A stretch of DNA of 64,000 nt from Candidatus Paraprevotella stercoravium (GCA_944320795.1 CALUIU010000001.1:62001-126000), one strand, 5' to 3'; numbered from the stretch's first letter, positions 25,591 through 35,757 are shown. Numbers and translations are program-made. Notes: generated by a model not told the origin, from the sequence alone.

Positions 25591-27426
25591 TTATAATTGC
25601 TGCATGTCATTAAGTTTCTTATAGTAACCGCCTTTGGCTAGAAGTTCTTCGTGGGTACCACGCTCTACAATCTCTCCTTCATGCATGACACATATTTCAT
25701 CGGCATGTCGTATTGTTGACAAGCGGTGGGCTATGGCAATGGTGGTGCGTGACTTCATCAGGCGTTCCAACGCTTCCTGAACCAACCGTTCGGATTCTGT
25801 ATCAAGGGCAGAAGTAGCTTCGTCCAAGATCAGGATCGGCGGATTTTTCAGGATGGCTCTGGCAATGCTGACACGTTGGCGCTGTCCGCCAGAAAGACGG
25901 CAACCGCGGTCACCGATATTCGTGTCATAGCCGTTCTCGCTTTCCATGATAAAGTCGTGAGCATTAGCGATTTTTGCAGCCTCGATCACTTGTTCCATGG
26001 TTGCATTCTCTACACCAAATGCAATGTTGTTAAAAAATGAATCGTTGAATAGGATTGCTTCCTGATTGACATTGCCGATGATGGAACGCAAGTCGTGGAC
26101 ACTGAAGTCCTTGATATTTATTCCGTTGATGGTAATACTTCCTGAAGTAACATCGTGATAGCGTGGTAAAAGATCGGCTAAAGTTGATTTACCGGATCCC
26201 GATTGTCCGACCAAAGCAATGGTTTGTCCTTTTTTTATTTTCAGGTTAATATGTTTTAGAACCTGTTTGGCAGAAGTATATTGGAATGAAACATCGTGAA
26301 ACTCAATTTCTGTTTCCAGATCCTTGATCGGTTGCGGTGTCTGAGGTTCCTTGATCGGATTCTCTGCGCTCAATATTTTGTCTATGCGCTCAATAGAGGC
26401 CAGACCTTTAGGTATGCTATAACCGGCCTTTGAGAAATCTTTCAGAGGGTTAATGACACTGTACAGAATGACCAGATAGAAAATAAAGGTTGGAGCATCA
26501 ATCGGAGAATGATCGGAAAAGATCAGTGTTCCTCCAAACCACAAGACCAGCACTATGAGACAGGTACCCAAAAACTCGCTGACCGGGTGTGCTGACGCCT
26601 GGCGAGTCGCAACCCGATTACAGGCTATACGGTAATCGTTACAGCATTTTTCAAATCGGTCACTCATCTTTTTTTCGGCAATAAATGCTTTGATAATGCG
26701 CAAACCTCCTAGGGTTTCCTCTAATTGGGTTAGAGTGTCACTCCAAAGATTTTGAGCTGTAAGTGACCGCTGTTTCAACTTGCGTCCGATATTGCCCATG
26801 ATCCAACCGATTCCCGGAATAACGATAATTGTGAATAAAGTTAATTCCCAGCTTGTTATAAGCATCGTGGCAAAGTAAAACAGGATAAGTATGGGATTCT
26901 TGATCAGCATATCCAGTGAACTTGTGATGGAATTCTCTACCTCTGATACGTCACCACTCATTCGGGCTATGATATCTCCTTTTTTCTCATCGGACATAAA
27001 AGATAAAGGAAGACGTACGATTTTATTATATAGAAGTACCCGAATATCGCGCACCACATTGGTCCGAAGCGGTATCATGATTGCTGAGGACGCAAAATAA
27101 AAGGTGGTTTTAAGAAGCGTGGCAAAGGCCAAAAAGAGTCCTATAAACAATAAAGATAAAGACTCTCCATAATTATGGATCAGTATGGTTGTGTAATAAT
27201 ACAGGTTATTGATGGCTATATCCTTGAATCCCATATCTGCGTTGTCCCAGTTGATAAAATGATATTGTGTGGTATCCATACCAAACAATAAGTTTAATAA
27301 CGGGAGAAGAGACAAGAATGAAAATACATTCAGGGCAGCGGATAAAAGATTGAATAAAACAGAGCCGGCCATATATTTTCGATAGGGCCAGGCGAATCTT
27401 TTCATCACTTGAAGAAATTCTCTCAT
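25591..27426 (-). CDS. ABC transporter, fused permease and ATPase (MsbA-like)
   Basis: This 611-residue type IV exporter half-transporter has a six-helix membrane domain (about residues 1-325) and a nucleotide-binding domain (about 365-605). Walker A is GQSGSGKS, the signature is LSGGQRQR and Walker B is ILILDEATSALD. It works as a homodimer, flipping a lipid-like or hydrophobic substrate outward. Its overall features match MsbA/lipid A flippases, but a multidrug role cannot be excluded. It is the last gene of the operon with argS and the RNase H gene (21-nt gap), followed by a strong terminator. Confidence 0.88.
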   Translation of the reverse strand: MREFLQVMKRFAWPYRKYMAGSVLFNLLSAALNVFSFLSLLPLLNLLFGMDTTQYHFINWDNADMGFKDIAINNLYYYTTILIHNYGESLSLLFIGLFLAFATLLKTTFYFASSAIMIPLRTNVVRDIRVLLYNKIVRLPLSFMSDEKKGDIIARMSGDVSEVENSITSSLDMLIKNPILILFYFATMLITSWELTLFTIIVIPGIGWIMGNIGRKLKQRSLTAQNLWSDTLTQLEETLGGLRIIKAFIAEKKMSDRFEKCCNDYRIACNRVATRQASAHPVSEFLGTCLIVLVLWFGGTLIFSDHSPIDAPTFIFYLVILYSVINPLKDFSKAGYSIPKGLASIERIDKILSAENPIKEPQTPQPIKDLETEIEFHDVSFQYTSAKQVLKHINLKIKKGQTIALVGQSGSGKSTLADLLPRYHDVTSGSITINGINIKDFSVHDLRSIIGNVNQEAILFNDSFFNNIAFGVENATMEQVIEAAKIANAHDFIMESENGYDTNIGDRGCRLSGGQRQRVSIARAILKNPPILILDEATSALDTESERLVQEALERLMKSRTTIAIAHRLSTIRHADEICVMHEGEIVERGTHEELLAKGGYYKKLNDMQQL

Positions 27427-27447
27427 AAAAAAGCTTTTAAAGATAGG

Positions 27448-28101
27448 TTATTTACGGCCGAAGTCGGCAGGTATTTCTCCCCATATTTCTGTTTTCCACT
27501 TGATGATACGGGTGTTATAGGAATTGTTTTTCAGCCAGTTTTCTGCTCTTTTGATTAAATCATATAAAGGTGCAGTTTTGGCATTGAGTTCCAGTTTTGT
27601 TTTGCATTGTTTCTTGCTGACCCAAAGCATGGCAATCTTGCTGTCGGAATAAATGGGCATGGAACTGTTTTTCTGCTTAAGTAGTGCCAGCGCATGTACT
27701 ATGGCCAAAAACTCACCGATATTGTTGGTGCCGTGTACCGGTCCATAATGAAAAACAACTTCTCCGGTTCTCAGATAAATACCTCGGTATTCCATTTTCC
27801 CGGGATTACCACTGCAGGCCGCGTCTACCGCCAGTGCTTCGGCGGTCACTTCCGGAGGTAGCATTAATATGGAGTCATTGCGCTCTACAGCCGGACTGTT
27901 CGGAGGTGTAGGAGAACTGGTGTTCTTTTGGAAATAAAGTTCTGGCGGCGACTGGTAGGCCTTTTCTGCTTCCTCTTTTGTGTCGAAAGATTTGTAGACA
28001 GCACCTGTGTAACCGTTAATTTGCAGTTTGCAGTCTGTCCAGGAAGTATAGATTCCCGGACAGACTCCATTCCACACTACATAATATTTTTGTTTGCTCA
28101 T
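27448..28101 (-). CDS. Viroplasmin-domain ribonuclease H
   Basis: This 217-residue protein has an N-terminal viroplasmin/RNase HI hybrid-binding domain (about residues 4-50, YYVVWNGVCPGIYTSW) and a C-terminal RNase H domain (about 80-215). Catalytic acidic residues appear in VDAACSGNPG, GEFLAIVHA, YSDSKIA and PADFGR. It should cut the RNA strand of RNA-DNA hybrids, as eukaryotic-type RNase H1 does. I start it at 28101, since the longer frame (28134) overlaps the end of argS and precedes the conserved domain. It lies 10 nt after argS. Confidence 0.88.
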   Translation of the reverse strand: MSKQKYYVVWNGVCPGIYTSWTDCKLQINGYTGAVYKSFDTKEEAEKAYQSPPELYFQKNTSSPTPPNSPAVERNDSILMLPPEVTAEALAVDAACSGNPGKMEYRGIYLRTGEVVFHYGPVHGTNNIGEFLAIVHALALLKQKNSSMPIYSDSKIAMLWVSKKQCKTKLELNAKTAPLYDLIKRAENWLKNNSYNTRIIKWKTEIWGEIPADFGRK

Positions 28102-28111
28102 GCAACAAATC

Positions 28112-29911
28112 TTACATTCTTTCCGGTACCTCAATACCCAGTAGGCTCATACCTAATCTGATGATTTTGCCTACATTGGCTGAGAGGGCCAAACGGAAGA
28201 TTTTCTTGTTCTGATCCTCTTCACGCAAGATGCTGAAGTCATGATAGAACTGATTGTATTCCTTAACCAGGTCGTAGCAGTAGTTGGCAATGCATCCCGG
28301 GTTGTAGTCTTTGCCGGCTTGTTTTACAATTAGGGCAAAGTTGGCCATATTCTGTACCAGACTGATTTCTTTTTCGCTCAGTTCTGTGTTATGTGGCAAT
28401 TCGGCCGGAATAGTCAGATTTGCTTCGGCCGCTTTGCGTAAAATAGAGCGGATACGGGCATAAGTGTATTGGATGAACGGGCCGGTATTACCATTGAAGT
28501 CAATGCTTTCTTCCGGATTGAACAGCATGTTCTTACGTGCGTCAACTTTCAGGATGAAATATTTCAAGGCTCCCAGACCTACGATACGGGCAATTTCGTT
28601 TGCTTCTTCCTCGCTGATATCGGTCAGTTTATTAATCTTGTCCTCAGAAGTACGCTTGGCTGTAGCTATCATTTCGGCAATCAGATCGTCGGCATCCACT
28701 ACGGTTCCTTCGCGGCTCTTCATCTTTCCGTTTGGCAGTTCTACCATTCCGTAAGAGAAGTGTACCAGACTCTTACCCCAGTCAAATCCCAGTTTGTCGA
28801 GTAGGATAGATAACACCTGGAAGTGATAGTTCTGCTCGTTACCTACCACATAAATCATCTTGTTGATCGGGTAGTCCTGGAAACGCAGTTTGGCGGTACC
28901 GATGTCCTGAGTCATATATACGGAAGTTCCGTCAGAACGCAGCAAAAGTTTCTCATCCAGTCCTTCCTTGGTCAGATCTGCCCAAACAGAACCGTCTTCT
29001 TTCTTGAAGAAGAATCCCTTCTCCAGACCTTCCATGACTTTGTCTTTACCTTCCAGATAAGTATCTGACTCATAATAAATTTTGTCGAAGCTTACGCCTA
29101 ATGCCTTGTAAGTAACATCGAATCCGGCGTAAACCCAGTCATTCATTTTCTTCCACAAGGCACGGATTTCTGGATCATTGTTTTCCCATTTTACCAGCAT
29201 CTCACGAGCTTCTTTGATCAGTGGAGCCTCATTCTTGGCTTCTTCTTCGCTCATGCCCTGTTCCATAAGTTCCTTGATCTGCTCTTTATAGTATTTGTCA
29301 AAGGCAACATAGTAGTCGCCGATCAGATGATCGCCTTTGATGCCTGTTGACTCGGGAGTGGCACCCTTGCCATATTTTAGCCATGCGAGCATGCTCTTGC
29401 AGATATGGATACCGCGGTCGTTTACGATATTTGTTTTAACCACTTTATTACCGTTTGCCTCCATAATCTGTGCCAAGGCCCAACCTAAAAGGTTGTTACG
29501 CACATGGCCTAAATGCAAAGGCTTGTTGGTGTTTGGTGAAGAATATTCGATCATAACGAGCGGAGACTGCTCGGTGACTGGAGTAAATCCGAATTTTTCC
29601 TGTCTGTGAATGGAATTGAGCAGGTCAATCCAGCAAGCAGAAGAAATAGTCAGGTTCAGGAATCCTTTTATTACGTTGAAATCCGCAATAATGTCAGCAG
29701 CATTCGTTTTTAAATAATTACCAATTTCCTGAGCAGTATCTTCCGGCTTCTTTTTGGAAATTTTCAGGAAAGGGAAAACGACTAAAGTGAGATGTCCTTC
29801 GAATTCTTTTTTAGTAGTCTGTAACTGTATGGCGCTTTCCGGAACATCTTGTCCGTAAAGCTGCTTGATACCGGCTGCTACAGCCGATATAATTTTATTC
29901 TCAATTTCCAT
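28112..29911 (-). CDS. argS: Arginyl-tRNA synthetase
   Basis: This 599-residue class I synthetase charges tRNA-Arg. The HIGH-type motif HLGH lies in NTNKPLHLGHVRN (about residues 131-143), an N-terminal ArgRS-specific domain is at about 5-90, and the DALR anticodon-binding domain is at the C-terminus. Length is normal. It is the first gene of the operon argS - RNase H - ABC exporter. Confidence 0.97.
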   Translation of the reverse strand: MEIENKIISAVAAGIKQLYGQDVPESAIQLQTTKKEFEGHLTLVVFPFLKISKKKPEDTAQEIGNYLKTNAADIIADFNVIKGFLNLTISSACWIDLLNSIHRQEKFGFTPVTEQSPLVMIEYSSPNTNKPLHLGHVRNNLLGWALAQIMEANGNKVVKTNIVNDRGIHICKSMLAWLKYGKGATPESTGIKGDHLIGDYYVAFDKYYKEQIKELMEQGMSEEEAKNEAPLIKEAREMLVKWENNDPEIRALWKKMNDWVYAGFDVTYKALGVSFDKIYYESDTYLEGKDKVMEGLEKGFFFKKEDGSVWADLTKEGLDEKLLLRSDGTSVYMTQDIGTAKLRFQDYPINKMIYVVGNEQNYHFQVLSILLDKLGFDWGKSLVHFSYGMVELPNGKMKSREGTVVDADDLIAEMIATAKRTSEDKINKLTDISEEEANEIARIVGLGALKYFILKVDARKNMLFNPEESIDFNGNTGPFIQYTYARIRSILRKAAEANLTIPAELPHNTELSEKEISLVQNMANFALIVKQAGKDYNPGCIANYCYDLVKEYNQFYHDFSILREEDQNKKIFRLALSANVGKIIRLGMSLLGIEVPERM

Positions 29912-29939
29912 AAACGATGAATAAGTATGATTTTGTTCG

Positions 29940-29947
29940 CAAAGATA
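29940..29947 (-). promoter_or_regulatory. -7 promoter box of argS
   Basis: TATCTTTG on the minus strand lies 28 nt before the argS ATG. No TTTG is seen at the -33 position. Confidence 0.5.
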
Positions 29948-30035
29948 CGCAGAAAAAGGGATATTAGGAAACCTTCTTTTTAATTTTATGGTATAAATTA
30001 AGGTGAGAATCTAGCTTTTAGCCTTAATAATACGT

Positions 30036-30078
30036 AAAAAGAAAAGCATCGAAGTTTTGGTTCGATGCTTTTCTTTTT
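30036..30078 (-). terminator. Terminator of the HU gene
   Basis: A perfect 18-bp hairpin (30036-30053 with 30061-30078) with a 7-nt loop and a T run at its outer end lies 5 nt past the HU stop codon. Confidence 0.87.
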
Positions 30079-30083
30079 ATGAA

Positions 30084-30356
30084 TTACTGAATTGAGTCGG
30101 TAAGTTCGGTTCCGGCCTTGAATTTAATGATTTTCTTAGCCTCAATTGTAATTTGTTCTTTAGTTCTTGGATTGATACCGGTGCGGCTTGGGCGTTCTGA
30201 GATAGAGAACGTTCCGAAACCGATCAGGGCAACTTTATCACCTTGCTTCAGAGCTTCTGAAATAGAGTCAAGACAAGTGTCCAATGCTTTTTTAGCTTCA
30301 ATCTTGTTTAAGCCAGCTCCTTCGGCAATGGCATTAATCAAATCTGTTTTATTCAT
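30084..30356 (-). CDS. hup: HU-family DNA-binding protein
   Basis: This 90-residue histone-like protein binds and bends DNA as a dimer and compacts the nucleoid. The N-terminal MNKTDLINAIAEGAGL helix and the FGTFSISERPSRTGINPRT arm motif are diagnostic. It forms a single-gene unit with both a good promoter and a strong terminator. Confidence 0.96.
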   Translation of the reverse strand: MNKTDLINAIAEGAGLNKIEAKKALDTCLDSISEALKQGDKVALIGFGTFSISERPSRTGINPRTKEQITIEAKKIIKFKAGTELTDSIQ

Positions 30357-30395
30357 GTTTTTATCAATTAAAAGTTTTCAGAATCAATAATGTCG

Positions 30396-30426
30396 CAAAT
30401 ATAGGTAAACTGTTGCTCAAAACAAA
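30396..30426 (-). promoter_or_regulatory. Promoter of the HU gene
   Basis: On the minus strand TTTG (30426-30423) is followed after 19 nt by TATATTTG (30403-30396), a near-ideal match. The leader would be about 33 nt. Confidence 0.72.
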
Positions 30427-30508
30427 TTATTTTCTGAAAAAGTATTTCTTTTTACGAAAAATAATTCGCAAAGAGGTGCCCGGTATGAGTAGAATGGAAT
30501 AAAATCTT

Positions 30509-30516
30509 TATTTTTG
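30509..30516 (+). promoter_or_regulatory. -7 promoter box upstream of the rhomboid gene
   Basis: TATTTTTG matches the -7 consensus 30 nt before the start codon. No TTTG is found at -33. Confidence 0.5.
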
Positions 30517-30546
30517 CAGCATTAATTATATGTTTATAGAACGAGT

Positions 30547-31476
30547 ATGATGAATATGCCGCCCATAACTAAGAATTTGATTATAATTAATGTCCTTTTT
30601 TTTCTTGCGCAACAAATATTGGGCATGCGCTATGATATGGACTTGAACGATTTGCTGGGTTTACATTTTTTTCTTGCCTCAGACTTTCATCTTTATCAGT
30701 TGGTTACGTACATGTTTATGCATGGAAACTTTCAGCATATTTTGTTTAATATGTTGGCGGTCTGGATGTTTGGACGTGTGATGGAATCGGTGTGGGGGCC
30801 CAGACGCTTTTTGTTGTTCTATTTCGTTAGTGGAATCGGCGCCGGACTGACTCAGGAAGTTGTGCAGTATATTTCATTTGTGATGAACGGCTTGTCTGCA
30901 TTGCCTTTGGATGGTTTGGTCTCCGTAGAGGGATATACGATGCCTCTGTCTAGCTATTTGAATTTCTGGACTACCGTAGGAGCTTCTGGTGCTGTATATG
31001 GTATTTTGTTGGCTTTTGGGGTGACTTTCCCGAATGAAAGAATGTTTATATTTCCTTTGCCAGTGCCGATTAAGGCGAAATATTTTGTTATTGGATATGC
31101 CGTTTTGGAGCTGTTCCTCGGTTTAGGTAACCGTGGGGATGGAGTGGCACACTTCGCGCATTTGGGCGGTATGATCTTTGCCTGGTTCCTGATTCTTTAT
31201 TGGAGACAGAATCAGGGAGGTGGTTCATATTATGGTCATCAGTCTGCATGGAGCCGTATGAAAGAGAAAATCCAGAAACGTTTCCGTGACTTTTTTTCGT
31301 CCAGACCGAAAATGCAGGCTACACGCGGTAAAATGACGGAAGATATGCGTTATAATGCGGCAAAGAAACAACGGGCTGAGGAAATTGATCGTATCCTGGA
31401 GAAAGTAAAAAGAGAAGGGTATGGAAGTCTTTCGGAAGAAGAAAAACGAAAGTTGTTTGATGCCAGTCAGCAGTAA
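30547..31476 (+). CDS. Rhomboid family intramembrane serine protease
   Basis: This 309-residue protein has six or more membrane helices. The catalytic Ser147 is in GASGAVYG and the catalytic His205 in AHFAHLGG. The HGNFQH segment (60-65) carries the conserved loop histidines. It is expected to cleave membrane-protein substrates within the bilayer. A long basic cytosolic tail follows (about 225-309), with an SEEEKRKLFD segment near its end. The neighbouring EEP-family gene starts 3 nt after the stop, so both are co-transcribed. ATGs at 30547 and 30550 are both possible starts. Confidence 0.92.
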   Translation: MMNMPPITKNLIIINVLFFLAQQILGMRYDMDLNDLLGLHFFLASDFHLYQLVTYMFMHGNFQHILFNMLAVWMFGRVMESVWGPRRFLLFYFVSGIGAGLTQEVVQYISFVMNGLSALPLDGLVSVEGYTMPLSSYLNFWTTVGASGAVYGILLAFGVTFPNERMFIFPLPVPIKAKYFVIGYAVLELFLGLGNRGDGVAHFAHLGGMIFAWFLILYWRQNQGGGSYYGHQSAWSRMKEKIQKRFRDFFSSRPKMQATRGKMTEDMRYNAAKKQRAEEIDRILEKVKREGYGSLSEEEKRKLFDASQQ

Positions 31477-31479
31477 GCC

Positions 31480-32574
31480 ATGCTTCTTAAGATAAAAAAA
31501 CTGATTTTGCAGATGCTGGCAGGGGCGAATGTGACTTCGTCTCTGTGGCTTCTTTTTGCCGCCTGGTCCGTTTATCTGACACCAGCAGACTACCCTCGTT
31601 TGTCATTATTTGGACTGACGTTTCCGATAGCTTTGGTTATCAATCTTTTGTTTCTGCTTTTTTGGGTAATTTTCCATGTCAGGTATACTTTAATACCTTT
31701 GGTTTCTTTATTGCTGGTGTCTCCTTTCATTTATGATTATTGTCCTTTGAACAGAACGGTTTCCCCACCCGAGAAGAGTCTGAAGGTGCTGACGTATAAT
31801 GTTGCCGCTTTTGGAGGGACTGAAGAGGCCGGAAAAGGAGAAGAAAATGAGATCTTCAAATATATTCTTGCTTCGGATGCGGATATCATCTGTTTACAAG
31901 AAGCTTCAGGACTTTTGCGCCTTACTTTGGATGACCGGATGAAGGAAGCCGGATATTTTGTTCCCAAGGTACTGGATAACGGGAAAGAACTTTTGGAGCA
32001 TGCTTATTTCAAGATGCCTGTTCTTTCGGTGGAAACCATAAAATATGACAGTGAAAGCAACGGCACTATCGCATATCATGTGCTATATGAAGGAGATACA
32101 TTGCTGGTCGTCAATAATCACTTGGAGTCAAACCGTTTGACACCCGAGGATAAGACTATGTATAAGAATATGATTTTTGATCCTCAGAAGGAGACTATGG
32201 AAAACGGAATGAGGTTGTTGGTTCGGAAAATGGCACAAGCATCGGCTATCCGTTCACCTCAAGTGGATATTGTCAACAAATATATCAAACGTGACCGAAG
32301 TACCGCGGTATTAGTGTGCGGTGATTTTAATGATTCTCCTATTTCTTATACTTGCAACAGGTTTGGACGTGATTTGGTCAGTGCTTATGCCGAATCGGGT
32401 TGGGGGCCAGGCTTTTCTTATAATAAAGATCTTTTTTATGTGCGGATTGATCATATTTTTCATTCTCAAAACTTGAAATCTTACGCTACGCAAATAGACC
32501 GATCGATAAAAACTTCAGATCATTATCCATTGATTACTTATATTAATATGGACAAAATGGAAAGAAAAAACTAA
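31480..32574 (+). CDS. Endonuclease/exonuclease/phosphatase family membrane protein
   Basis: This 364-residue protein has about three N-terminal membrane segments (residues 10-90) and an EEP-fold catalytic domain (about 100-360). Active-site motifs include LTYNVAAFGG, DIICLQEA, VNNHLES, VCGDFNDSP and SDHYPL. The fold hydrolyses phosphodiesters of nucleic acids, sphingomyelin or inositol phosphates. The membrane anchor places the domain probably in the periplasm, so a lipid or extracellular nucleic acid substrate is plausible. It follows the rhomboid gene by 3 nt. Confidence 0.85.
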   Translation: MLLKIKKLILQMLAGANVTSSLWLLFAAWSVYLTPADYPRLSLFGLTFPIALVINLLFLLFWVIFHVRYTLIPLVSLLLVSPFIYDYCPLNRTVSPPEKSLKVLTYNVAAFGGTEEAGKGEENEIFKYILASDADIICLQEASGLLRLTLDDRMKEAGYFVPKVLDNGKELLEHAYFKMPVLSVETIKYDSESNGTIAYHVLYEGDTLLVVNNHLESNRLTPEDKTMYKNMIFDPQKETMENGMRLLVRKMAQASAIRSPQVDIVNKYIKRDRSTAVLVCGDFNDSPISYTCNRFGRDLVSAYAESGWGPGFSYNKDLFYVRIDHIFHSQNLKSYATQIDRSIKTSDHYPLITYINMDKMERKN

Positions 32575-32587
32575 ATTAACCTCTTAA

Positions 32588-32621
32588 TTTGCGGACATAA
32601 TCTAAAAAAAACTTATATTTG
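32588..32621 (+). promoter_or_regulatory. Promoter of secDF
   Basis: TTTG at 32588-32591 and TATATTTG at 32614-32621 are separated by 22 nt, slightly longer than ideal. The start codon is 54 nt further on. Confidence 0.6.
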
Positions 32622-32675
32622 CGCTTCCGTAACTAATATCAGTAAATTAATAATAAAGTAAATAACAATTTAGAA

Positions 32676-35600
32676 ATGCAAAACAAAGGATTTGTAAAAG
32701 TGTTTGCTTTGCTGTTGACTCTTGTTTGTATTTTCTATTTGTCTTTTTCATTTGTTACTCGCTATCAGATGAACAAGGCAGAGGAAATATCCAAGACTCA
32801 GGGCGTAGAAGCAGGCAACCACTATCTGGACTCGGTAATGAACGAGCCTGTGTGGATGGGTACATGGACATTGAAGGAGTGTCGTGAGATGGAGATTGGT
32901 TTGGGACTTGATCTTAAGGGTGGTATGAATGTAATCCTTGAGGTGTCTGTTCCGGACGCAGTGAAGGTTTTGGCTGATCATAAGACTGATCCTGCTTTTC
33001 TGCAAGCTATTGATTATGCAAAGGTTCAGTCAGAAAAGAGTCAGGACGATTTCATTAAACTCTTTATAAATAAGTATAAAGAACTGGCTCCAAATTCAAA
33101 TCTCGCAGAGCTTTTTGCTACCCAACAGCTAAAGGGAAAAGTCTCTTCAAAGAGTACCGATGCAGAAGTAGAGGCTGTGTTACGTTCAGAAGTAAAAGCG
33201 GCAGTTGACAACTCATATAATGTTTTGAGAACACGTATTGACCGATTTGGCGTTGTTCAGCCGAACATCCAGACTCTGGAAGGACAGATGGGACGTATTA
33301 TGGTTGAGATGCCAGGTATTAAAGAACCGGATCGTGTTCGTAAACTGTTGCAAGGTAGTGCTAATCTGGAGTTCTGGGAAACATATACCACTCAGGAAGC
33401 TGTTCCTTATTTGGCTTCTTTAGACAGTCGTTTGGCTACGGCAGGCACAACTGCTGATACAACAGCACAGGCTGCTCCTGCCGATACGACAGTAGCCGAT
33501 ACTGCGAAGGCTTCAGCCAAAGCAGTTGATTTGGCCGCTGCGTTGAAGAGTGGGGATAAGGCACAGGCTAAGGCTGCCACTTCTACTGCAGAGACTGATG
33601 CTAAATTGCGTAAGGAGCACCCGCTGGCTTCTGTATTACAGTTGGCTCAGGGACCTTCTGGTAGTGTTGTCGGTTATGCTGTATGGCGTGATACAGCTGC
33701 GGTAAACGCTTGTCTGGCTTCTCCAGAGGCTAAGGAAGTTCTTCCTTCAGATATGAAATTGGTTTGGGCTGTGAAGCCGGTAGGCAAAGGAAGTGCTGGT
33801 GATATTTACGAGTTGCACGCTCTTAAAGTCACTTCTCGTAACGGTCGTGCTCCGCTGGAAGGTGATGTGATTACTGATGCTAAGGATGATTTCGATCAGT
33901 TTGGACGTCCTTGTGTCAGCATGACCATGAATACTGATGGTGCTCGTCGCTGGGCTGTTCTGACTAAGAAGAATGCCGGACGTTTCATCGCTATTGTGCT
34001 CGACGGTTATGTATATAGCGCTCCTCATGTAGAGGGCGAGATTTCCGGTGGTGTTTCTTCTATTACCGGTTCATTTACAATTGAGGATACCCGTGACTTG
34101 GCCAACGTATTGAAGTCTGGTAAGATGCCGGCTCCGGCACATATCGTATCCGAGGAAATTGTTGGTCCTACTTTGGGTCAGGAATCTATTAATCAGGGTA
34201 TCACCTCATTCGTGATTGCCTTCATCCTGCTGATGCTCTTTATGTGCTTCATGTACGGCTTCACTCCGGGTATGGTGGCAAACGGTGCTCTGATTCTGAA
34301 CTTCTTCTTCACTTTAGGTATTCTTACTTCATTCCAGGCTGCGCTGACAATGTCCGGTATTGCCGGTATGGTGCTTTCTTTGGGTATGGCGGTGGATGCT
34401 AACGTGTTGATTTACGAGCGTACGAAAGAAGAGTTGCGCGCAGGAAAGAATGTACGTGCTGCTTTGAAGGATGGATATTCAAATGCCTTCTCTGCGATTT
34501 TCGACTCTAACTTGACTTCTATTATTACTGGTGTGATCCTGTTCAATTTCGGTACAGGTCCTATCCGCGGTTTCGCCACTACTCTGATCATTGGTATCTT
34601 GGTATCTTTCTTCACTGCAGTGTTCCTGACTCGTTTGGTTTACGATCACTTCCTGGAGAAAGACAAGTGGACAAAGCTGACATTCACAACTTCGTTGTCA
34701 GCCAAGTTCCTGAAAGATACGAACTATAAGTTTATGAGTGCTTACAAGAAGTCGTTCGTCGTGTTCGGTATTCTGATTTTGGTCAGCCTCGGTTCATTGT
34801 TCGTACGTGGCTTGAGTAAGAGTATCGACTTTACAGGTGGACGTAACTTTGTAGTTCTGTTTGAAAAGCAGGTACAGCCGGAAGAGGTTAGAACTTTGTT
34901 GAACAATAAGTTTGATGATGCTACTACTCAGGTCATTGCTTTGGGTACAGAAGGAAATACTTTGCGTATCTCTACCAACTATCGTATTCAGGAGTCTGGA
35001 ACGAATGTAGACTCTGAGATTGAGGCTAAGTTGTTTACTACTCTGAAGGATGCCGGTCTGTTGGCTAAGGATCTGGATCTGGAGACCTTTATCAACCGTG
35101 ATGAGCGTGCCGGAGGTTCTATTATCAGTTCTCAGAAGGTTGGTCCTTCTGTGGCCGAAGATATTACTTATGGTGCTATCGTTTCAGTAGTATTGGCATT
35201 GGTGGCTATCTTCCTCTACATCCTGTTGCGTTTCCGTAACGTAGCATTCTCTGTAGGTTCTGTGGCCGCTTTGACTATTGATACTTTCCTGATTATCGGT
35301 GCATATTCATTGTGCTGGGGTTGGGTTCCGTTCTCTTTAGAGATCGATCAGACATTTATCGGTGCTATCCTGACTGCTATCGGTTACTCAATCAATGATA
35401 AGGTGGTTGTATTTGACCGTATCCGTGAGTTCTTGCATCTGTATCCGACACGTGACAAGCAGGTACTGTTCAACGACTCATTGAATACTACATTGACTCG
35501 TACAATCAATACTTCACTCACTACTTTGGTGGTATTGCTGTGTATCTTCTTCCTGGGTGGAGAGAGCATCCGCAGCTTTGCCTTTGCCATGATTCTGGGT

Positions 35601-35699
35601 GTGGTAATCGGTACTTGCTCTTCTATCTTCATGGCGGCTCCGATTGCCTTCCTGACTATGGGTAAGAAGATTAAGGAAAATGATCAGGTTGCTGCTTAA
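32676..35699 (+). CDS. secDF: Protein translocase SecDF (fused)
   Basis: This 1007-residue inner-membrane protein fuses SecD and SecF, which use the proton gradient to pull proteins out of the SecYEG channel. The SecD half (about residues 1-665) has a first membrane helix at about 8-28, the DLKGGMNV motif, an Ala/Asp/Thr-rich insert (about 255-310) and five further helices. The SecF half (about 690-1005) has the SKSIDFTGGRNF motif and six helices. The Ala-rich insert in the SecD periplasmic region is low-complexity. The gene is monocistronic, ending at a strong terminator. Confidence 0.96.
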   Translation: MQNKGFVKVFALLLTLVCIFYLSFSFVTRYQMNKAEEISKTQGVEAGNHYLDSVMNEPVWMGTWTLKECREMEIGLGLDLKGGMNVILEVSVPDAVKVLADHKTDPAFLQAIDYAKVQSEKSQDDFIKLFINKYKELAPNSNLAELFATQQLKGKVSSKSTDAEVEAVLRSEVKAAVDNSYNVLRTRIDRFGVVQPNIQTLEGQMGRIMVEMPGIKEPDRVRKLLQGSANLEFWETYTTQEAVPYLASLDSRLATAGTTADTTAQAAPADTTVADTAKASAKAVDLAAALKSGDKAQAKAATSTAETDAKLRKEHPLASVLQLAQGPSGSVVGYAVWRDTAAVNACLASPEAKEVLPSDMKLVWAVKPVGKGSAGDIYELHALKVTSRNGRAPLEGDVITDAKDDFDQFGRPCVSMTMNTDGARRWAVLTKKNAGRFIAIVLDGYVYSAPHVEGEISGGVSSITGSFTIEDTRDLANVLKSGKMPAPAHIVSEEIVGPTLGQESINQGITSFVIAFILLMLFMCFMYGFTPGMVANGALILNFFFTLGILTSFQAALTMSGIAGMVLSLGMAVDANVLIYERTKEELRAGKNVRAALKDGYSNAFSAIFDSNLTSIITGVILFNFGTGPIRGFATTLIIGILVSFFTAVFLTRLVYDHFLEKDKWTKLTFTTSLSAKFLKDTNYKFMSAYKKSFVVFGILILVSLGSLFVRGLSKSIDFTGGRNFVVLFEKQVQPEEVRTLLNNKFDDATTQVIALGTEGNTLRISTNYRIQESGTNVDSEIEAKLFTTLKDAGLLAKDLDLETFINRDERAGGSIISSQKVGPSVAEDITYGAIVSVVLALVAIFLYILLRFRNVAFSVGSVAALTIDTFLIIGAYSLCWGWVPFSLEIDQTFIGAILTAIGYSINDKVVVFDRIREFLHLYPTRDKQVLFNDSLNTTLTRTINTSLTTLVVLLCIFFLGGESIRSFAFAMILGVVIGTCSSIFMAAPIAFLTMGKKIKENDQVAA

Positions 35700-35720
35700 C
35701 AAAAAGTTATAAATATTATT

Positions 35721-35757
35721 GAGGTTGTGTTCCTTGTGGGATGCAACCTCTTTTTTT
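35721..35757 (+). terminator. Terminator of secDF
   Basis: A 13-bp hairpin with wobble pairs (35721-35733 with 35738-35750) is followed by seven T residues, 21 nt past the secDF stop. Confidence 0.85.
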